Of a stretch of 64,000 nt of DNA, positions 1 to 11,990 are shown one piece after another. The number at the start of each line of letters is the position of its first letter. Position 1 is the first letter of the stretch. The position numbers were made by a program, and so were the translations under genes. The stretch covers positions 9,896,501-9,960,500 of the forward strand of contig JAILWY010000015.1 in NCBI GenBank assembly GCA_022113835.1. The letters run 5' to 3'. Under the pieces are notes generated by a model, which had not been told where the DNA came from, made no database searches, and was given only the letters and a program-made list of their open reading frames with translations. The DNA comes from Atopsyche davidsoni (taxonomy: Eukaryota; Arthropoda; Insecta; Trichoptera; Hydrobiosidae).

Positions 1-359
1 AAGAAACACGAAGGCGTCGATCCGGAGATAAGGCATAATTTAAACATAATTAAACCTCGCTACTGATTTTCCACGCGTCTTCATCTCATACGGTTATGGG
101 AAAATTTTAAATTTGTATTTTCACCAATGCCTAATTTCCAAAATTAAGACCTCAAATATGCATTTGCCTTTCCTTACGAAGCTCTCGCATTTAGATCTGA
201 TACTCCTTCTGCAAAAACAAGAGCAGAAACCCTCTATTTCTACAAGGTACTTTCATAACAAATCCCTCCACAATCACTCCATTACCGATCCAAAATACAT
301 CTAAAGCATATTTTACTACTTTAAAAGAAAATGCCAATGTAAATACGTTATGATGTAAT
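1..359. other. Mixed-composition noncoding sequence
   Basis: The first 110 bases are richer in CG dinucleotides than what follows; the rest is AT-rich. Short ORFs on both strands show no recognisable domain or codon bias. An in-frame TGA at 351-353 closes the frame of the following candidate exon, so that exon cannot extend upstream without splicing. Confidence 0.5.
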
Positions 360-579
360 ATGAAAATTAACGGAATATTACAGAGGTCAAAACTCTGTAC
401 GGACGTTTGCAAAAAGACATTAGGGGTCACAACCGACGCAGACTTCAAGGGCAAACAATTTGAACAAGATACGTCGGGATTATTTTCATCTTCAAGCAGT
501 ATAAATACTGACTGTTTTAGTTGCACGTTGGATAAAATAAACGACGAAAAAAATACACGAAATAAAATTATTCATGCAG
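360..579 (+). CDS. Candidate first coding exon, unknown product
   Basis: An ATG opens 73 codons that run without a stop into a near-consensus 5' splice site, CATGCAG|GTAAGG (GT at 580-581). The frame stays open past the donor to about 660. The peptide starts MKINGILQRSKLCTDVCKKT, has a five-serine run and several cysteines, and is hydrophilic at its end. I see no signal peptide or known domain. The block is less AT-rich than its surroundings, which favours an exon. Against it: the peptide is low in complexity near the end, no partner exon was found downstream, and a chance ORF of this length is possible. It could instead be a conserved noncoding block. Confidence 0.25.
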
Positions 580-581
580 GT

Positions 582-2820
582 AAGGTTTTAACTTGGAAAG
601 GTTTTCGTTTCGCCCTCAGCTTTGCGAGAATATTAACTATTAGCAGTGTTTTTTTAAATTAAATTCAGTATCGTGAGAGTTGCAACACAAAACTGCATAG
701 TATTGAATATTTTTATTAAATTGCATATAACTTTGCGGTTAAATATTTCATCTGCGGTTTGAAAAAAATAAAACGAAAAATGGCTTTGTCCTGTGAAGCT
801 GTCATGTCTGTACTTTTTTTTATATTCGAAAAAATAATATAATCTCAATATCAATCGACTATATTAAATATTTTTTTTATTTTGATAGTGCGAAGAACCC
901 TAAAATATGACTTGCACACGAAATAAAAATGTCGTACCCCTTGGTACTAGAAATAAACCCCATTCAGCCTTTCATATAATACATTAATTACCCTCAGTGC
1001 AAGCTATATTAAGATAAAAAATATCGAAGATCATGAATTCACACAGCTGTAAAGGTCTCGGTCAATATAATAAACTCGAAGGGGTATATTTAATAAAATA
1101 TCGCATTATATTCATGATGCAATATTTTATATGGGCGTAAGACAATTTATAAGGTGTCGTAAAAACATTATTAGTGCACTTTTATTTTTATTTATTTTAT
1201 AATCATTTTATTAAATTTGCCAATTATCCAACCTTATGCACCTGGTAATAGATTGATAATTATCAATAAAAAAAGCCAATTCACACGGCAATAACTTCTT
1301 ATAAATAGCTGCTGATATTTTCTGTTTTCCAGACATTTATTAAATATTTAATATATCTCATTTTTATTTTAAAATGTGTTACCTAAATATGTCATATATG
1401 AAACGGCTTAAAAAAATTCTTTCATGGAAAGTGTTATTTCTCGGTTCACATTTTTGCTGTAAATTTAGTGTGGTAGGTATTATACAAATAATTTTTTTTT
1501 CACTCGTACATATCTATTGAGAATTATATATATTTTTTTGTAATCGATGCACTCATATAAAGTTAAGAAAATCTATTTAATATACACGATTCGTCAATTA
1601 TTTTAAAACATATTGTATACACAATAAATGTGGATAAATATGGATTTATTGAAACATTAATGTTTATAATTCAATTGGTAAGTGACATTGCTGGGTTGAA
1701 TGGGTTTTAAAAAATCATTTGCCGTAACTATACAAGCAGATGTATTGAATCTCCATTATTATTTTATCATTCTTGATGTTTGTGAAACCTGTGTACCAAA
1801 TAAAAACTGAGTATAAAAATCGAAATTCTTGTACAGTTGTATATTTTGATGTAGTATCAAGTATTTTGTGTACATATTTTGCTTGTCACTGTATTTGAAT
1901 CGATTTCCCAAAAACATATTAAAGCATAAATACACATAAAGCCTTATTTCTTGGTTGTGTCTTTCACAATATTTTTGGAAGTATAATATTTTTCACCCAT
2001 ACATTCCGTTAGCACAAGAGACGGTAAAAAATAGAATTATGAAAACAATCATGATTCTAAATTGTGTGGGATAATATAAGTGATGGTAAAAAATAAAATA
2101 CTCTATCTCGAGTATAATTCGTTACTCTATCATTTCCCTATTTGGAATTATTAGAACTTGGCATCAACCATGAGAGTGACGCAATGGCTTTACGTGGAGG
2201 CGTTTAAGTTAAGTATCTTTCGTTAAATAAAAAATAAAATGACACTTAAATGAATATTTTTTTGATTACAGATGATTTCGTGACACATATGACTTATAGA
2301 TTTAAATATAAACTATAGATATCCAAACGGAAATACAAGTATTTATATTAGTGAGTGTTCTCGCTTTTCAGGGGATTTTTTTTAGACAAAATCACGCACA
2401 AACAAAAATTATCGTAGTTTCTTAGCTATTCGACTATTCATATTTGTTATTTAAATACTAAAATAAATAATTAAGATACTGCGAAAATGATTTTAAAGAT
2501 CTTTATTAATTTAGTCCCTAATAATTTGTATATGAATATTATTAGGAACAATGAAGTGAATACAGGTTTGGCTTTACGCATATACACGTATTAAATAAAT
2601 TCGTGAGATTACTTTTTATTTAGCTAAGATAGTTTTTAAGTTAAAATATACATACTTGTTTGTATAAAAATAAATAATTTTATAAGTATTAAGCATACTC
2701 AAAAATAAAAATCTATTATAACTTAGCGAATCGTGCTTTCGGTGTTTTTTTTTTTTCGATGAACTATGTATAAATACGAGATCTCGTCCGAACCAATTGT
2801 CGGTAAATTCAAACATAAAA
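582..2820. other. AT-rich noncoding stretch
   Basis: Long A and T runs, scattered short ORFs and no repeated module I could recognise. I see no RNA gene, exon or element boundary here. The short minus ORF near 2616-2816 is A/T-driven and not credible. Confidence 0.5.
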
Positions 2821-2821
2821 A

Positions 2822-2874
2822 CGAGAGGTCCGGGTTCAAGTCCTAGCGGGTCAAAGCAATTTGTATGTTTACTC
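2822..2874 (+). repeat. tRNA-derived SINE fragment (CAGGTGAAT family, B box end)
   Basis: A good Pol III B box, GGTTCAAGTCC, lies at 2833-2843. It is followed by TCAAAGCAATTTGTATG, which resembles the tail of the SINE family seen at 41.4, 42.6 and 50.8 kb (consensus about GAAGATGATTTGTATTGACA). The A-box half is not recognisable, so this reads as a 5'-truncated copy. Confidence 0.4.
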
Positions 2875-3450
2875 TTGAACTTGAGAGTCCGAACTCGGAG
2901 AACAAATCATTGTAATTGAAATAAGATACAAGATTCGATTTCGATACAGAACCGTCAGTTTGATTCGAAACACACGTAGAACTGGTCGTCCAAAATTATA
3001 TATATATAAATATATATGTGTATACATATTTTTGTACCGGAAGCGCATTACTTTATAGAGTTTCTATTGTATGAAACAGGTTAGAAATTGCATTTTGATA
3101 TTAAATGGAATTTCTGAAACATGAGCGTAGCATCTGCCCTAAAGCTGAGACACAGTTGCCCGACATGTGGTCCTCTTACTTTAAAAGAGACATTTTAAAT
3201 ATACACTTATAACCCAAATTTTACTGAATTGATTTGGTTAATTCAATCTAAAGGTCTTTGAAAACAATCGAATTTACTTAATTATTCAAAAATATATTTT
3301 TGATAAGACTTAAATCTTGAAATGTATCATGAGTTTTTAATTTTTGTAAAAATATAACATACGCATAAGAATGTTTTCTCTTTTTGGATGCTCCTGGGAC
3401 TTTTGAGTCACCGTGTATTTAAAACAAGGCATAATTTAGCAAGACCTTTA
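2875..3450. other. AT-rich noncoding stretch
   Basis: Contains a short (TA)n run near 3000-3020 and otherwise undistinguished sequence. No gene or repeat boundary is visible. Confidence 0.45.
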
Positions 3451-3452
3451 CA

Positions 3453-3484
3453 CCTGTAGGTAGGGCCTACAGGTAGCTACCTGC
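3453..3484. repeat. Two overlapping palindromes
   Basis: CCTGTAGG and CCTACAGG form an 8-bp stem with a short loop. The right arm of that stem overlaps a perfect 14-bp palindrome, CAGGTAGCTACCTG. The two hairpins share bases and so exclude each other. The CAGGTAGCTACCTG core contains two E-box-like CAGGTA half sites (Zfh1/Snail-type recognition), which is only suggestive. Confidence 0.7.
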
Positions 3485-3499
3485 ACATAATAACTGTCG

Positions 3500-3740
3500 A
3501 CCTTTGTTTCTTCAATGGACTAGATAGCTAGTGAGGCGCAGTGAAAACGTAACCTTTATGTTTTACGAAGCAGGTGGAAAAGGGAAAATAGTAAAGATAC
3601 CTTTGCAGGTACATGTATTTCCTAAAGGTGCCAAAGCTTCTGCCAATTCGTGCTTCAGAGCGTAGCACGCTTACTTGCTAACGAGCAAACCCGTGACTTG
3701 GTTCCATGAGTTGGTAAGCAAATATATATTGAACACTCGA
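3500..3740. promoter_or_regulatory. GC-elevated block, candidate regulatory sequence
   Basis: Compositionally complex sequence between AT-rich flanks, adjoining the double palindrome. It has no long ORF. It may be a conserved noncoding element; only cross-species alignment would tell. Confidence 0.25.
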
Positions 3741-4228
3741 CCACTAGTCAGTAAGGTAGAATAGCTGATAAACTGCCAACGGCCTCGCAATTATATTGTT
3801 TTGTTAATAAAAAAAAAAAATTCCAGGCTTGTAGTTATAATATTTAAATTATGACTTATTTTTTCGCAATTAAAACGATTTAAAATATAATCTAGAAAAA
3901 TCTAGAAGTACTTTGCAAACGTCATCACTTTTAAACTAAAGTAAACTGTAGACGATAATAAAAAAATACATTCACACAATTGTACGCAAAAAATCATCTC
4001 AAAACAATCGCTCAAGATGAAAAAATAGTTGATAAAATTATTTCAATTCTTTGCTTCGAGTTGTTCTTCAACAAAGGCCACAGTAAAAATTTCATTGTTG
4101 AAATTCGCCAAGAAAGCGTTGGAGATGCGCGAAGAAATTTCAAAGAAAATTGTATAAACGCTTTCTCGCTGGGTTACTTGTAATTAGACGTTAGCTTCAC
4201 GTATTGTTTTGCAATTTTGTTATATGTA
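3741..4228. other. AT-rich noncoding stretch
   Basis: Poly-A runs and a chance ORF at 3980-4183 without recognisable features. Nothing else is seen. Confidence 0.45.
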
Positions 4229-4440
4229 TTATATATGAGGAGACCAAATTAACTCAAATTTTTAGTGTATTTCAAGTATAGTAAGATGGTGTTGGGCTGC
4301 TTGCGTATTCAAGGATTTTTTTAGAAAGTTTCAGCATGAGAACCAAAACCTTCGAAGGCTAAAAACTTTAAGCAGATCAGCATCCGAGATACCAAATCAT
4401 CTTAAAACAACGGCAACCCAAGCTTACGGACATAATATAA
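4229..4440. mobile_element. Palindromic MITE-like element, copy 1 (degraded)
   Basis: The right arm (about 4350-4435), read on the minus strand, matches the family terminal region: a GATTTGGTATCTCGGATGCTG core followed by CTGCTTAAAG. The left arm keeps GGTGTTGGGCTGCTTG near 4291-4306. Members share arms ending in CTTGGGTGTTGAGCTGCTT, with a short centre. No coding capacity is seen. This copy is the most diverged of four. Confidence 0.5.
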
Positions 4441-4630
4441 ATTTAAATTAAAAAATTATGTTTAAATCGCTTAAAAATTATTTTAGGGCATGCGATACTT
4501 TACTGCATAAGCGAACCGCACGCTCTTGGTATATATTGTAAGTTCTTGTGCAGCGCCTTCGATTAAAATAAAAAATAACCGAAGCCACATTTTTTATCAA
4601 TAAGCGATCCGAATTAAAGTAAGTACTACA
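4441..4630. other. AT-rich noncoding stretch
   Basis: Short spacer with no recognised feature. Confidence 0.4.
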
Positions 4631-4835
4631 CGCCTCGTTTACCTACAAAATGGTCGCAATTAACCCGTAATGATAGTCTGCCCAGGTAGCTGGCATTGAA
4701 AGTACAGTACGAAGCGCTATTCTCGGGATCTGGCCCAGGGGCCACATGGTTGACAGCGCGGTGCCGGTAACCCGTGTGTAGTGGATGTTACGGTGCCTTC
4801 TTTGCGATAACTTAGTGTGACTAGAAGACATGATA
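4631..4835. promoter_or_regulatory. GC-elevated block with a 62-codon minus ORF
   Basis: A CG-containing block between AT-rich flanks. The minus ORF over 4643-4831 contains no motif I recognise. It could be a conserved noncoding block or an unrecognised exon; the evidence does not separate these. Confidence 0.25.
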
Positions 4836-5094
4836 CTTAGAGTAAACTTATAGTTTATTTGTAATTGTGAGACTCTGGATTAATATCCGAGTGCTCTTCG
4901 ATTATTTTTTATTTTCGTTGATTTTAATATAAAATATATTTTATATATCAAAAGTTTTGATATGTTTAAAACGCAGCTGTGATGGCCTCTGATTACTACA
5001 AATTACATGTTTTACAATCTTTGTAATTTACATGATTAGAAATTACATAATATATAATCGAATGTCTTTCGCTCAGATAAAAATAATATAAGTA
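4836..5094. other. AT-rich noncoding stretch
   Basis: No supported feature. Confidence 0.4.
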
Positions 5095-5320
5095 ACCGAA
5101 TGCCTTATTACCCGTCACTAAACGCATTCTCACACATTTTTGGACATCCCTGTCGAACGGGCATATGACGTAAAGCGCCGCCGCATCCAACCATGTGGCC
5201 CTCGCACGAAATTCCGAGTGCAGTGCTTTGTACTATACTTTTAAAGAGTGCCGCTTCGTACAGAATGTACTGATGTAGAGTGTGTCTAATGCAACTTACA
5301 TGCAACTCTACGAAACTAAT
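5095..5320. promoter_or_regulatory. GC-elevated block, open on the minus strand
   Basis: One minus frame is open from about 5305 to 5108, with cysteine- and histidine-containing peptide such as CEGHMVGCGGALRHM. A second minus frame is open from 5190 down. A TTTCGTAG sequence could act as an acceptor upstream and GGGTAATA as a weak donor downstream. No protein family is recognised. It may be an exon or a conserved noncoding element. Confidence 0.25.
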
Positions 5321-6299
5321 TTGTATGCTTCTTGATAAATTAATAAGCTAGCTGTAGATTTTTTTACGGTGAGGCTTCGAAAACTAATTGTTATTTTTTA
5401 ATGTATATTTATCGTTCAGCATCAATATAGCGTAAAGATACGTGATTCAAACCTATTGCCATTTGACTAACTCCAAGTTTGAATTCAAGTAAAGCTGTTG
5501 TATAAGGATTGTCTCCTCATTTTGATTCTCAAACTTTGGATGTCTCTGCTTGTAAAATTAACAAAATTATATTTATTATTTGTAATACATAGAAAAAAAT
5601 TATGAAAAAAAGGAACATTAGATTGAAAAGGAAGTGAGTTGATTGAATAAAACGTATTGTTAAATTCCTTACCTCCCACGTACCAAATTACAAAATTATA
5701 AACATGAATAACACACTTAAAATATTTATATTTATTCATTTCTTCCTTATATGCCAAAGAATTTTCGTTTTTTTTTTTGTATTTTAGATGTAACGGGACA
5801 TAAGCCATGATTTATGTTTTTCTCGCACAATATATTACTTACTCGACCATCAAGAGAGCGATCCCCGTATATCAACACGATTGTGTCAAAACGAATCCGA
5901 GACTAGAGACTTGATTTATCTTCCCGATCCCTAATTTTAGGAAATTAAATTAATTTACTAGAAAACCAGTAATAAAGTTAATTTCTGGATATTTAAAACA
6001 CACGAAACACGAATTTTAAATGTAATAAAATTTTATGCAGTGAACAAATTATACTGCTTTTTAATGTTTTATGTTATTAATAAAATTAAATGATGTGATT
6101 AATAAAATAAAATGATAATCTACAAATATTCTAACGGTTTTTTTCACGCTGTTAGGTTTTTTAAAACTATGTTAAATTTTATGTCATATATATTAATTTA
6201 CGCTGAATATTGACATTTATGCAAATATTCCATATTTATTTATGCATCTGTATATTAGTTATGAAATACAAACGTTTAAAAATAAAATTATATATATAA
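5321..6299. other. AT-rich noncoding stretch
   Basis: Mostly A/T runs. Around 5410-5480 the minus strand carries a weak B-box-like GGTTTGAATCAC, too degenerate to call a SINE. The minus ORF at 5485-5808 has A/T-driven composition and no domain. Confidence 0.45.
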
Positions 6300-6500
6300 G
6301 TAAATCCATAGGTTTTGGTAGCCATATTGAATTCGTTTCTTCGGTGTTAAGCTGCTTGAAGTTTTCAGTAGTCCGACGATTCGGTTCCCATATTGAGACT
6401 ATCTTCAGGGGTTTCAAAAATCATATTCAAGAGGATCAACACCCAAGAGACCAAATCACTTTAAATAATTGCTGGCAAATCCAACGAACATACATATGTT
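6300..6500. mobile_element. Palindromic MITE-like element, copy 2
   Basis: The left arm contains TTTCTTCGGTGTTAAGCTG and CTTGAAG. The right arm, read on the minus strand, contains GGTCTCTTGGGTGTTGATC and CTTGAA. The outer left end holds GGTTTTGGTAGCC, matching the outer end of copy 4 (GGTTTTGGTAATCG). The centre holds a CTATCTTCAGG motif shared in form with other copies. The length is about 200 bp and there is no transposase. A plus-strand ORF (6242-6652) merely reads through it and is not a gene. Confidence 0.6.
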
Positions 6501-6775
6501 CTAAAATTATATTTTATTTTTTTTGGAGGTGTGAATTGATATTTGATGGCCAAAAGGATTACGATGCAAAACGGCGAGAGTTCGTATTTTACCTGTCCTG
6601 TAAATACTTTTCGTGGATTATTCTCATCGTTTCAAATGTGTACCGATTGTAATAAATAAAAATAACAGTATTTAATCTAAGTATATAAAAAAACATAGTG
6701 TTCTTAATAATGTTATTTATTAAGTATAAAAACAGTAATATATAATGAATACTACTTATTATTCATATATTCAGC
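6501..6775. other. AT-rich noncoding stretch
   Basis: No supported feature. Confidence 0.4.
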
Positions 6776-7035
6776 ATCGAAGCGGTCATTTTTGAGCGCT
6801 GATTCGTGTGTCTGAAGCGACAGTATCAGTTTTCAGGTGTTTGCACAAACTTGAACCTGAAAGTGCTTGACCCACTGAAAAAAGACGATATTCCTGAACT
6901 GTCACGAGAAAGCGTCATAAAAATATATCAAAAGTCATTCGTGCCTTAAAAATAACGGAGAACTCCGATATGGAATTGTAATTTCGCCAAACAACAGGCA
7001 TATATTATGCGACCGAGTCCCACGCACTGGATTGT
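6776..7035. promoter_or_regulatory. GC-elevated block with an 8-bp hairpin
   Basis: TTTCAGGT (6831-6838) and ACCTGAAA (6855-6862) form a stem with a 16-nt loop. A plus frame stays open for about 30 codons after the hairpin, but no family is recognised. This may be a conserved block or a decayed coding fragment. Confidence 0.25.
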
Positions 7036-7630
7036 ATGCAGATTTTAAAAAATATAAATGTTTATTCTTTGTTTTATGGTTTTTATGGCTATTTATGCTG
7101 AAAACCTCCTTAACGAGATGTTATAAAATAAATAATATCGTGTCATTGGCCGAATAAGGTGGTTTTTCCGTAAAGGTTCGTACAGTATTTTGATAGTTTT
7201 ATTTAAAAAGTATTTTTCAAACAAAATTGATTTTGTTAATTTATAAAAAAATAATCATTAAAACAATGGTTATAAAAAAATCAGTTTTCTTTTTCTAAAC
7301 TACAATCGAAAACAATTAGTTATATAATAGATTTAAATTCTTTTCACATTTTGTAGCTTTTTATAGTAGCTGCTTCTGATACATTTTTTGGTTTAACAGT
7401 TAACACGCTCGTCAACTCCAGTTTTAAAACCGGATGAAACCATTGATTTTTCAAATTATTAATTTTTTCAATGTTTAATTATAGGTTTAGAAAATATAAT
7501 AACACTTTCAGTTGAAACCTATCTATCTCTGATGCAAATTTTATGTGAAATCCCAGTAAGAAGCTAAAGATATCAAACTGGGTGCAACAACAATATTCTC
7601 TTAATAATTTTAACTGCCATCGACCTACCT
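7036..7630. other. AT-rich noncoding stretch
   Basis: No supported feature. Confidence 0.4.
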
Positions 7631-7930
7631 ACTCTCCTACTTTTGGATGTCTCCCGCTCGTGGGATTAAAAAAATGTATATAAATGTTTTGAGCTACAAC
7701 ACAAGTAAGCGATGGTCGTTGACAACGTATTAGGTAACAGTCCCCAGGAACACACTGTAGCTAGTTGATGACGCACTACGAAATGGGGTGACAGGGTGGC
7801 AGGGTTGTTTGATGGGGGAGACATGGCGTGACTTTCCCCCATTACCGACTTCCGGCCACCCCCCACTTCTGCCCCACGTCGCATAGGGGGACCATCGCGC
7901 AAGTATCTACTGTGGCACTCAACATAATCT
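7631..7930. promoter_or_regulatory. GC-rich island with G tracts
   Basis: Among the more GC-rich stretches in the left third. It has a series of G3-G4 runs on one strand (about 7775-7815) and C-rich stretches after 7830. The minus ORF at 7666-7938 is proline/arginine-rich through base composition, with no known domain. It is a candidate conserved or regulatory block, possibly able to form G-quadruplexes. Confidence 0.3.
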
Positions 7931-9345
7931 TTTAACAATGTCTTATTATTTATATTTTAGTCAAAATAATTATTTTAAAAACATGGACTCAAATTATACT
8001 ACTCAAATTTGCTAAACCAGGATTAATGACAATACGATCGGCTTTCAATGTTAAGCTCATACAAATGTTAGAACTAAAAACCCATGGAATAAATGGCGGT
8101 GTATAATGAGACGTTATCATCAAAATCGTTTGCATACAGACTTTACTACGGGTTAATTAAAAATGACTTTCTACCTAGTCTTTGTTACAAAACGATTTGA
8201 CATTCAACTGTAGATATATAAATATTTAACTATTAAGTGGTTTTAATCTTCTGTATGTCGTGAGTTTACACCATTTAAAATTTATTTTTTATTATTTTAT
8301 TTTTAGGAAAATAAATAAGAATGAGGGAAGTTATTTTTTTTAATAAACTTATGTATTTTTTTCAAATGCTTCTAGAGCAAATAAAACTGATAATTAGCAT
8401 AATTATAAGAAACGCACTTTTTAATTTTTATTATTTTATGCATGATATATTTTATTGGGTTGATTGCTGCAATTTGGTATATTACTGAAAAAATTATAAA
8501 ACTGCCTACTCCCTTTTGTTTATTTAAAAATGAAATAATTTAAACGTTAATTATTGACTAAGTTACTAGAGAAATTAAGTTAATAGAGAAATGGCTGGAA
8601 GAATACGATTTTTTTGTGAAGGCTTTAGAGTTTCAAAAGTTTCATCGGGCTTCAGAAGAAATTACTATTCAATGTTTTCACCCCAATTTGTGCGCAAACA
8701 TTAATTCGCAAAAATATTTTGTTCTATGCAAGATATTATTTATTTTCATTTAACTAACAAAAATTTTTCGCTGTTTATTAAGTGATTTAAATGCAAATTT
8801 TGCATTTATTAACAAGCTTGCGTGTACAAACGTAATTTTACATCACCCGAATTTTTTTTAAGCTTCATGTCAAATTAAAAAGTATACTTGGAGTGTAAAT
8901 TTTTCAAATTTTTAATTTGTTTTGACTGGTGATATCTCGAAAATGATAAAATGTTTTTTTGAAATAATCATATTTTTTATAACCTAAATTTAACTCAAAA
9001 GATAAGGTTTTAAGTTCAATTGCACTAGTTATACGAACACTTAAAAATATCATTTCAAGGCTTCGTATGCGGTAGTAATAAACTGTCATACACCGGTCAA
9101 TCAAGCTTTACTTATCATACCTGCGCGTATAACCTTCCTTTTTATAAGATAATATTTTTTAAAAATACCATATTTATGCATTAATTACGTGAAATAATAA
9201 CTTTCAGATATTCTTTCAGGGTTCCCATTCACAGGCTTTAATTTTTAGGTTTTGGAACAATCGTCAAAATCATTTAAGCATACCAAGTAACGTGGTTATT
9301 AGTACTGTATCTTCGTATATAATATATTTCTAATGATAATTGTTT
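7931..9345. other. AT-rich noncoding stretch
   Basis: Long A/T-rich sequence with no recognised gene, RNA or element end. The minus ORF at 8904-9104 is not credible. Confidence 0.45.
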
Positions 9346-9349
9346 TTTT

Positions 9350-9430
9350 TGGCTCAGATGTCGAGAGATTTGCAATTAGATCCGCATACAGGCAGGTGAA
9401 TTCCAAACTAGTGTAATTAGTCTTATATTT
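9350..9430 (+). repeat. SINE fragment (CAGGTGAAT family)
   Basis: GGCTCAGATGTCGAGAG at its start could be a decayed A box. A degenerate B box (AATTAGATCC) follows, then CAGGTGAATTCCAAA, shared with the fragment at 35.6 kb and close to the copy at 42.6 kb. The tail beyond is lost or diverged. Confidence 0.4.
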
Positions 9431-10264
9431 ATTTTAGTCAAGCAGAAAACATTGAAATACGATAATTACGAAAAGCATTCGGGATTACTCGTCAATTTAA
9501 TTATTCTTGCAAATTGATCTTTCTTTATAAAATTTTATTTGTTATTTATTTTTTTATATTTTATAAGTAGCATGGAGTATCTTTATTTGAAAATGTAGTT
9601 GTTTTAATTATAAAGAGTGGTAGTGATTTTATAACACGAAATAAAATAATAAAATGCTGATAACATGGGAGTGTTGCAATCACGAAAGTAAGGCTTTTGA
9701 TAATTAAGCTATGCATTTTAAGCTGCTTAATATTATTTCAGAATAAAGTATATGCTCAAATTATATATTCTTAAAAAACAAAGCATTTAAACGTGTTTTT
9801 ACTATTGGAAATAGATTTTTGTTTATTTTGAAAATTCTTATAGTTTATTCTAGTCACCTTGTGAAGAAACGTTAAATCGAATTCGACGTCGCTATCTACC
9901 TGTAAATTTATGTAATAATTATTTATCAACGATCTGCCGAACTTGTACGCATTTAACTACTAATCCTCACAAGTTGTTTCGTGCGTAACTTGGTAACTCG
10001 TTAGCTGTTAATATATAACTTTAGTTTACAGTTAAATCGCGATCTAAAGTTTGTCTGAATTTCTACATAAATTGCCCAAAATACTAACATATTTTCTAAG
10101 TAAAACTCCACATAAGAAAATAATACTTTTTCACCTGGTGAAATAAAAATAAACATAGATTTTGTTAAAGTTATAAAACACACAATTAAATATCGCATTT
10201 ACGAAAATTAAATTTAGTGCGTAGTTTAAACATTTTTTTTATTTGAGTGTACTAATTTCATTTT
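9431..10264. other. AT-rich noncoding stretch
   Basis: No supported feature. A slightly more complex patch lies near 9870-9990. Confidence 0.4.
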
Positions 10265-10440
10265 ATTAGCAATTCGGCTGACTGTACAATCCAAAATGGC
10301 CACCGGACGAATCGGCCTGCAAAGGCTCGGCTCAGACAATCAGCCATTATGACCCTTGCGCACCGGGCGGTAAGGTCGAGAATCGCGTCTTCCTCTTTTG
10401 TATCAAAACAAATCGCCACCATCAATGATTTTTACGATTA
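10265..10440. promoter_or_regulatory. GC-elevated block, candidate conserved noncoding element
   Basis: A sharp compositional island with several CG dinucleotides and AAAATGGCCACC. No ORF of note. The form matches the other islands in this window. Confidence 0.3.
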
Positions 10441-11477
10441 TTATGGAAATAATTAAAATTCTCCGTGTTTTATATTACGGTTATTAAAAATACATTTCCA
10501 CTAATGTCCCTCTCTCCCCCCCCCCCCTCTTCACGAAAAAAAGTATTACAAACTTATAATTTTAATAAATGTATAATATTAAAGACACTACAAACATGAA
10601 CAACCAGATGGCTATGAGGTTACGAAATTTAATTTTTGACATTTTTAAATCTACTACAATTTTAAAGTTATTTCCTATAAATGGTATTAAATTATAAATA
10701 AAGATAGTTTTGTGTTTCTAAATATGTAAGTTTTTCTGCTTAAATATTCTTAAAGCCATTATCGACGGTAATTTCATCGCAAACAAGCGATTATCTGATA
10801 AAATATCAACATAGACTATATTGGATAAATTGATGTTTTCCGTGTATTTATAATGATACAAAAATTATGTTACTTACGTAACTTATTATTCTTTCTGTAA
10901 AAAATAATATAAAAGCAGCATGTATACTGGAAATATGTCTAATATTTTTAAGGTTATTGTTAAGGCATTCAAATTAATACACAAAAATACTGTTAACTCC
11001 TTTTTTTTAAATAAATAGATAACTTCCCTTTTATGTTGCTTGTAATATCATTTTTTATAATAAATATTACCAAACCAATTCCTGAAAATTCTCTAGATCA
11101 TCATATCATTTAATTTTAACAAAAACGGTTTTTGAGACTGAGAGATCTTCGCCCAGTAGAAGCATTATCAAACAAATTTATACTTAGTCGATGTGTGTGA
11201 CTTGCTTATAATAATAAAAATAAAATTTACAACATACAAATCGAAATCAAACTGTGCACCGTTTTAACAATAAAAAGTAATTACTATCCATAAAACCATG
11301 TGAAAATGTTAGAACCATGCAACAGACATTAAATGTACACAAATCAGACGACTGGAAAGTGCTCTTACTTTTCAGTGGGAAATTGTTAAGAACATTTATT
11401 TTATATTTTTTTATTTATTCATTTTTCATGCTTTGACAACTCAAAGATCATGTGGAGTATTTAAGTACATTGCTCTA
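10441..11477. other. AT-rich stretch with a 12-nt C tract
   Basis: An uninterrupted run of 12 C lies at 10516-10527, preceded by CTCT repeats. This is unusual in such AT-rich sequence. Otherwise nothing is recognised. Confidence 0.45.
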
Positions 11478-11610
11478 GTTTTTTTTCTTCTTCAAGTGCC
11501 TCTGCTCAGAGGACGTTAGTGACCATCTCTTTGAACATATCTCTATTGCTAGTTATGTTTCTGTAAATCCTCCAATAAAATAACTCTAGCTAACTTTTCT
11601 TTTTATAACT
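11478..11610 (-). pseudogene. 3' end of a non-LTR retrotransposon (LINE) ORF
   Basis: On the minus strand the conceptual peptide includes LELFYW, then NRDMFKEMVTNVL, a stop, and AEALEEEK, followed by a run of A. This is the kind of ending seen on insect LINE reverse-transcriptase ORFs: a D/N-R-D motif, E-x-V-x-N, then acidic residues just before a purine-rich tail. It has in-frame stops and is dead. The similarity to 34684-34842 (DRDVISETVTNLF) supports a common origin. The clade cannot be fixed from so little. Confidence 0.45.
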
Positions 11611-11750
11611 AATCTTTTAATTTCACCCATAGAAGTGGTTTGAACTCCACCAGCCTCATGAAAATTGTTTAGAAAATGATTCTCGTCATTTCACGTATAA
11701 ATCCATTAACTGAATATTGTAAGAAATAATAAAAAAAAACTATAGAACAT
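11611..11750. other. Possible upstream continuation of the LINE relic
   Basis: On the minus strand this could be the decayed continuation of the LINE ORF, but stops and frame changes prevent a reliable reading. Confidence 0.25.
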
Positions 11751-11990
11751 GCAACCTTTTACGGGCCATTTGGAGGTACTCTTCTCGGCAATTTGCAATT
11801 GTAAAATGCGATCGAAGCTCACCAACAATGGACTTTCTCTGTCGGTTACGCAAGTTTATTTATTCCCATTGTTTCAGGAGGCTCGCGTATATTCAATATG
11901 TAATAACTACAGACAGACGAACACACAATGCCCGCCAGCTCGCAGTTCTATTGAGTTATTCTATTGCCGAATAATGACACGAATCAATAC
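11751..11990. promoter_or_regulatory. GC-elevated block with an acceptor-like site
   Basis: A pyrimidine-rich TTCCCATTGTTTCAG|GAGG at about 11864-11882 resembles a good 3' splice site on the plus strand, and the plus frame is open across the block. No matching donor or recognisable protein is seen. It is either an unrecognised exon or a conserved noncoding block. Confidence 0.25.

Noticed and set aside
4996..5305. Known protein exon on the minus strand
   Set aside because: Cysteine/histidine-containing peptides were compared by eye with Wnt, protease and zinc-finger patterns; none fits.
6242..6652. 136-codon plus-strand ORF
   Set aside because: It reads straight through MITE-like copy 2 with AT-driven codons.
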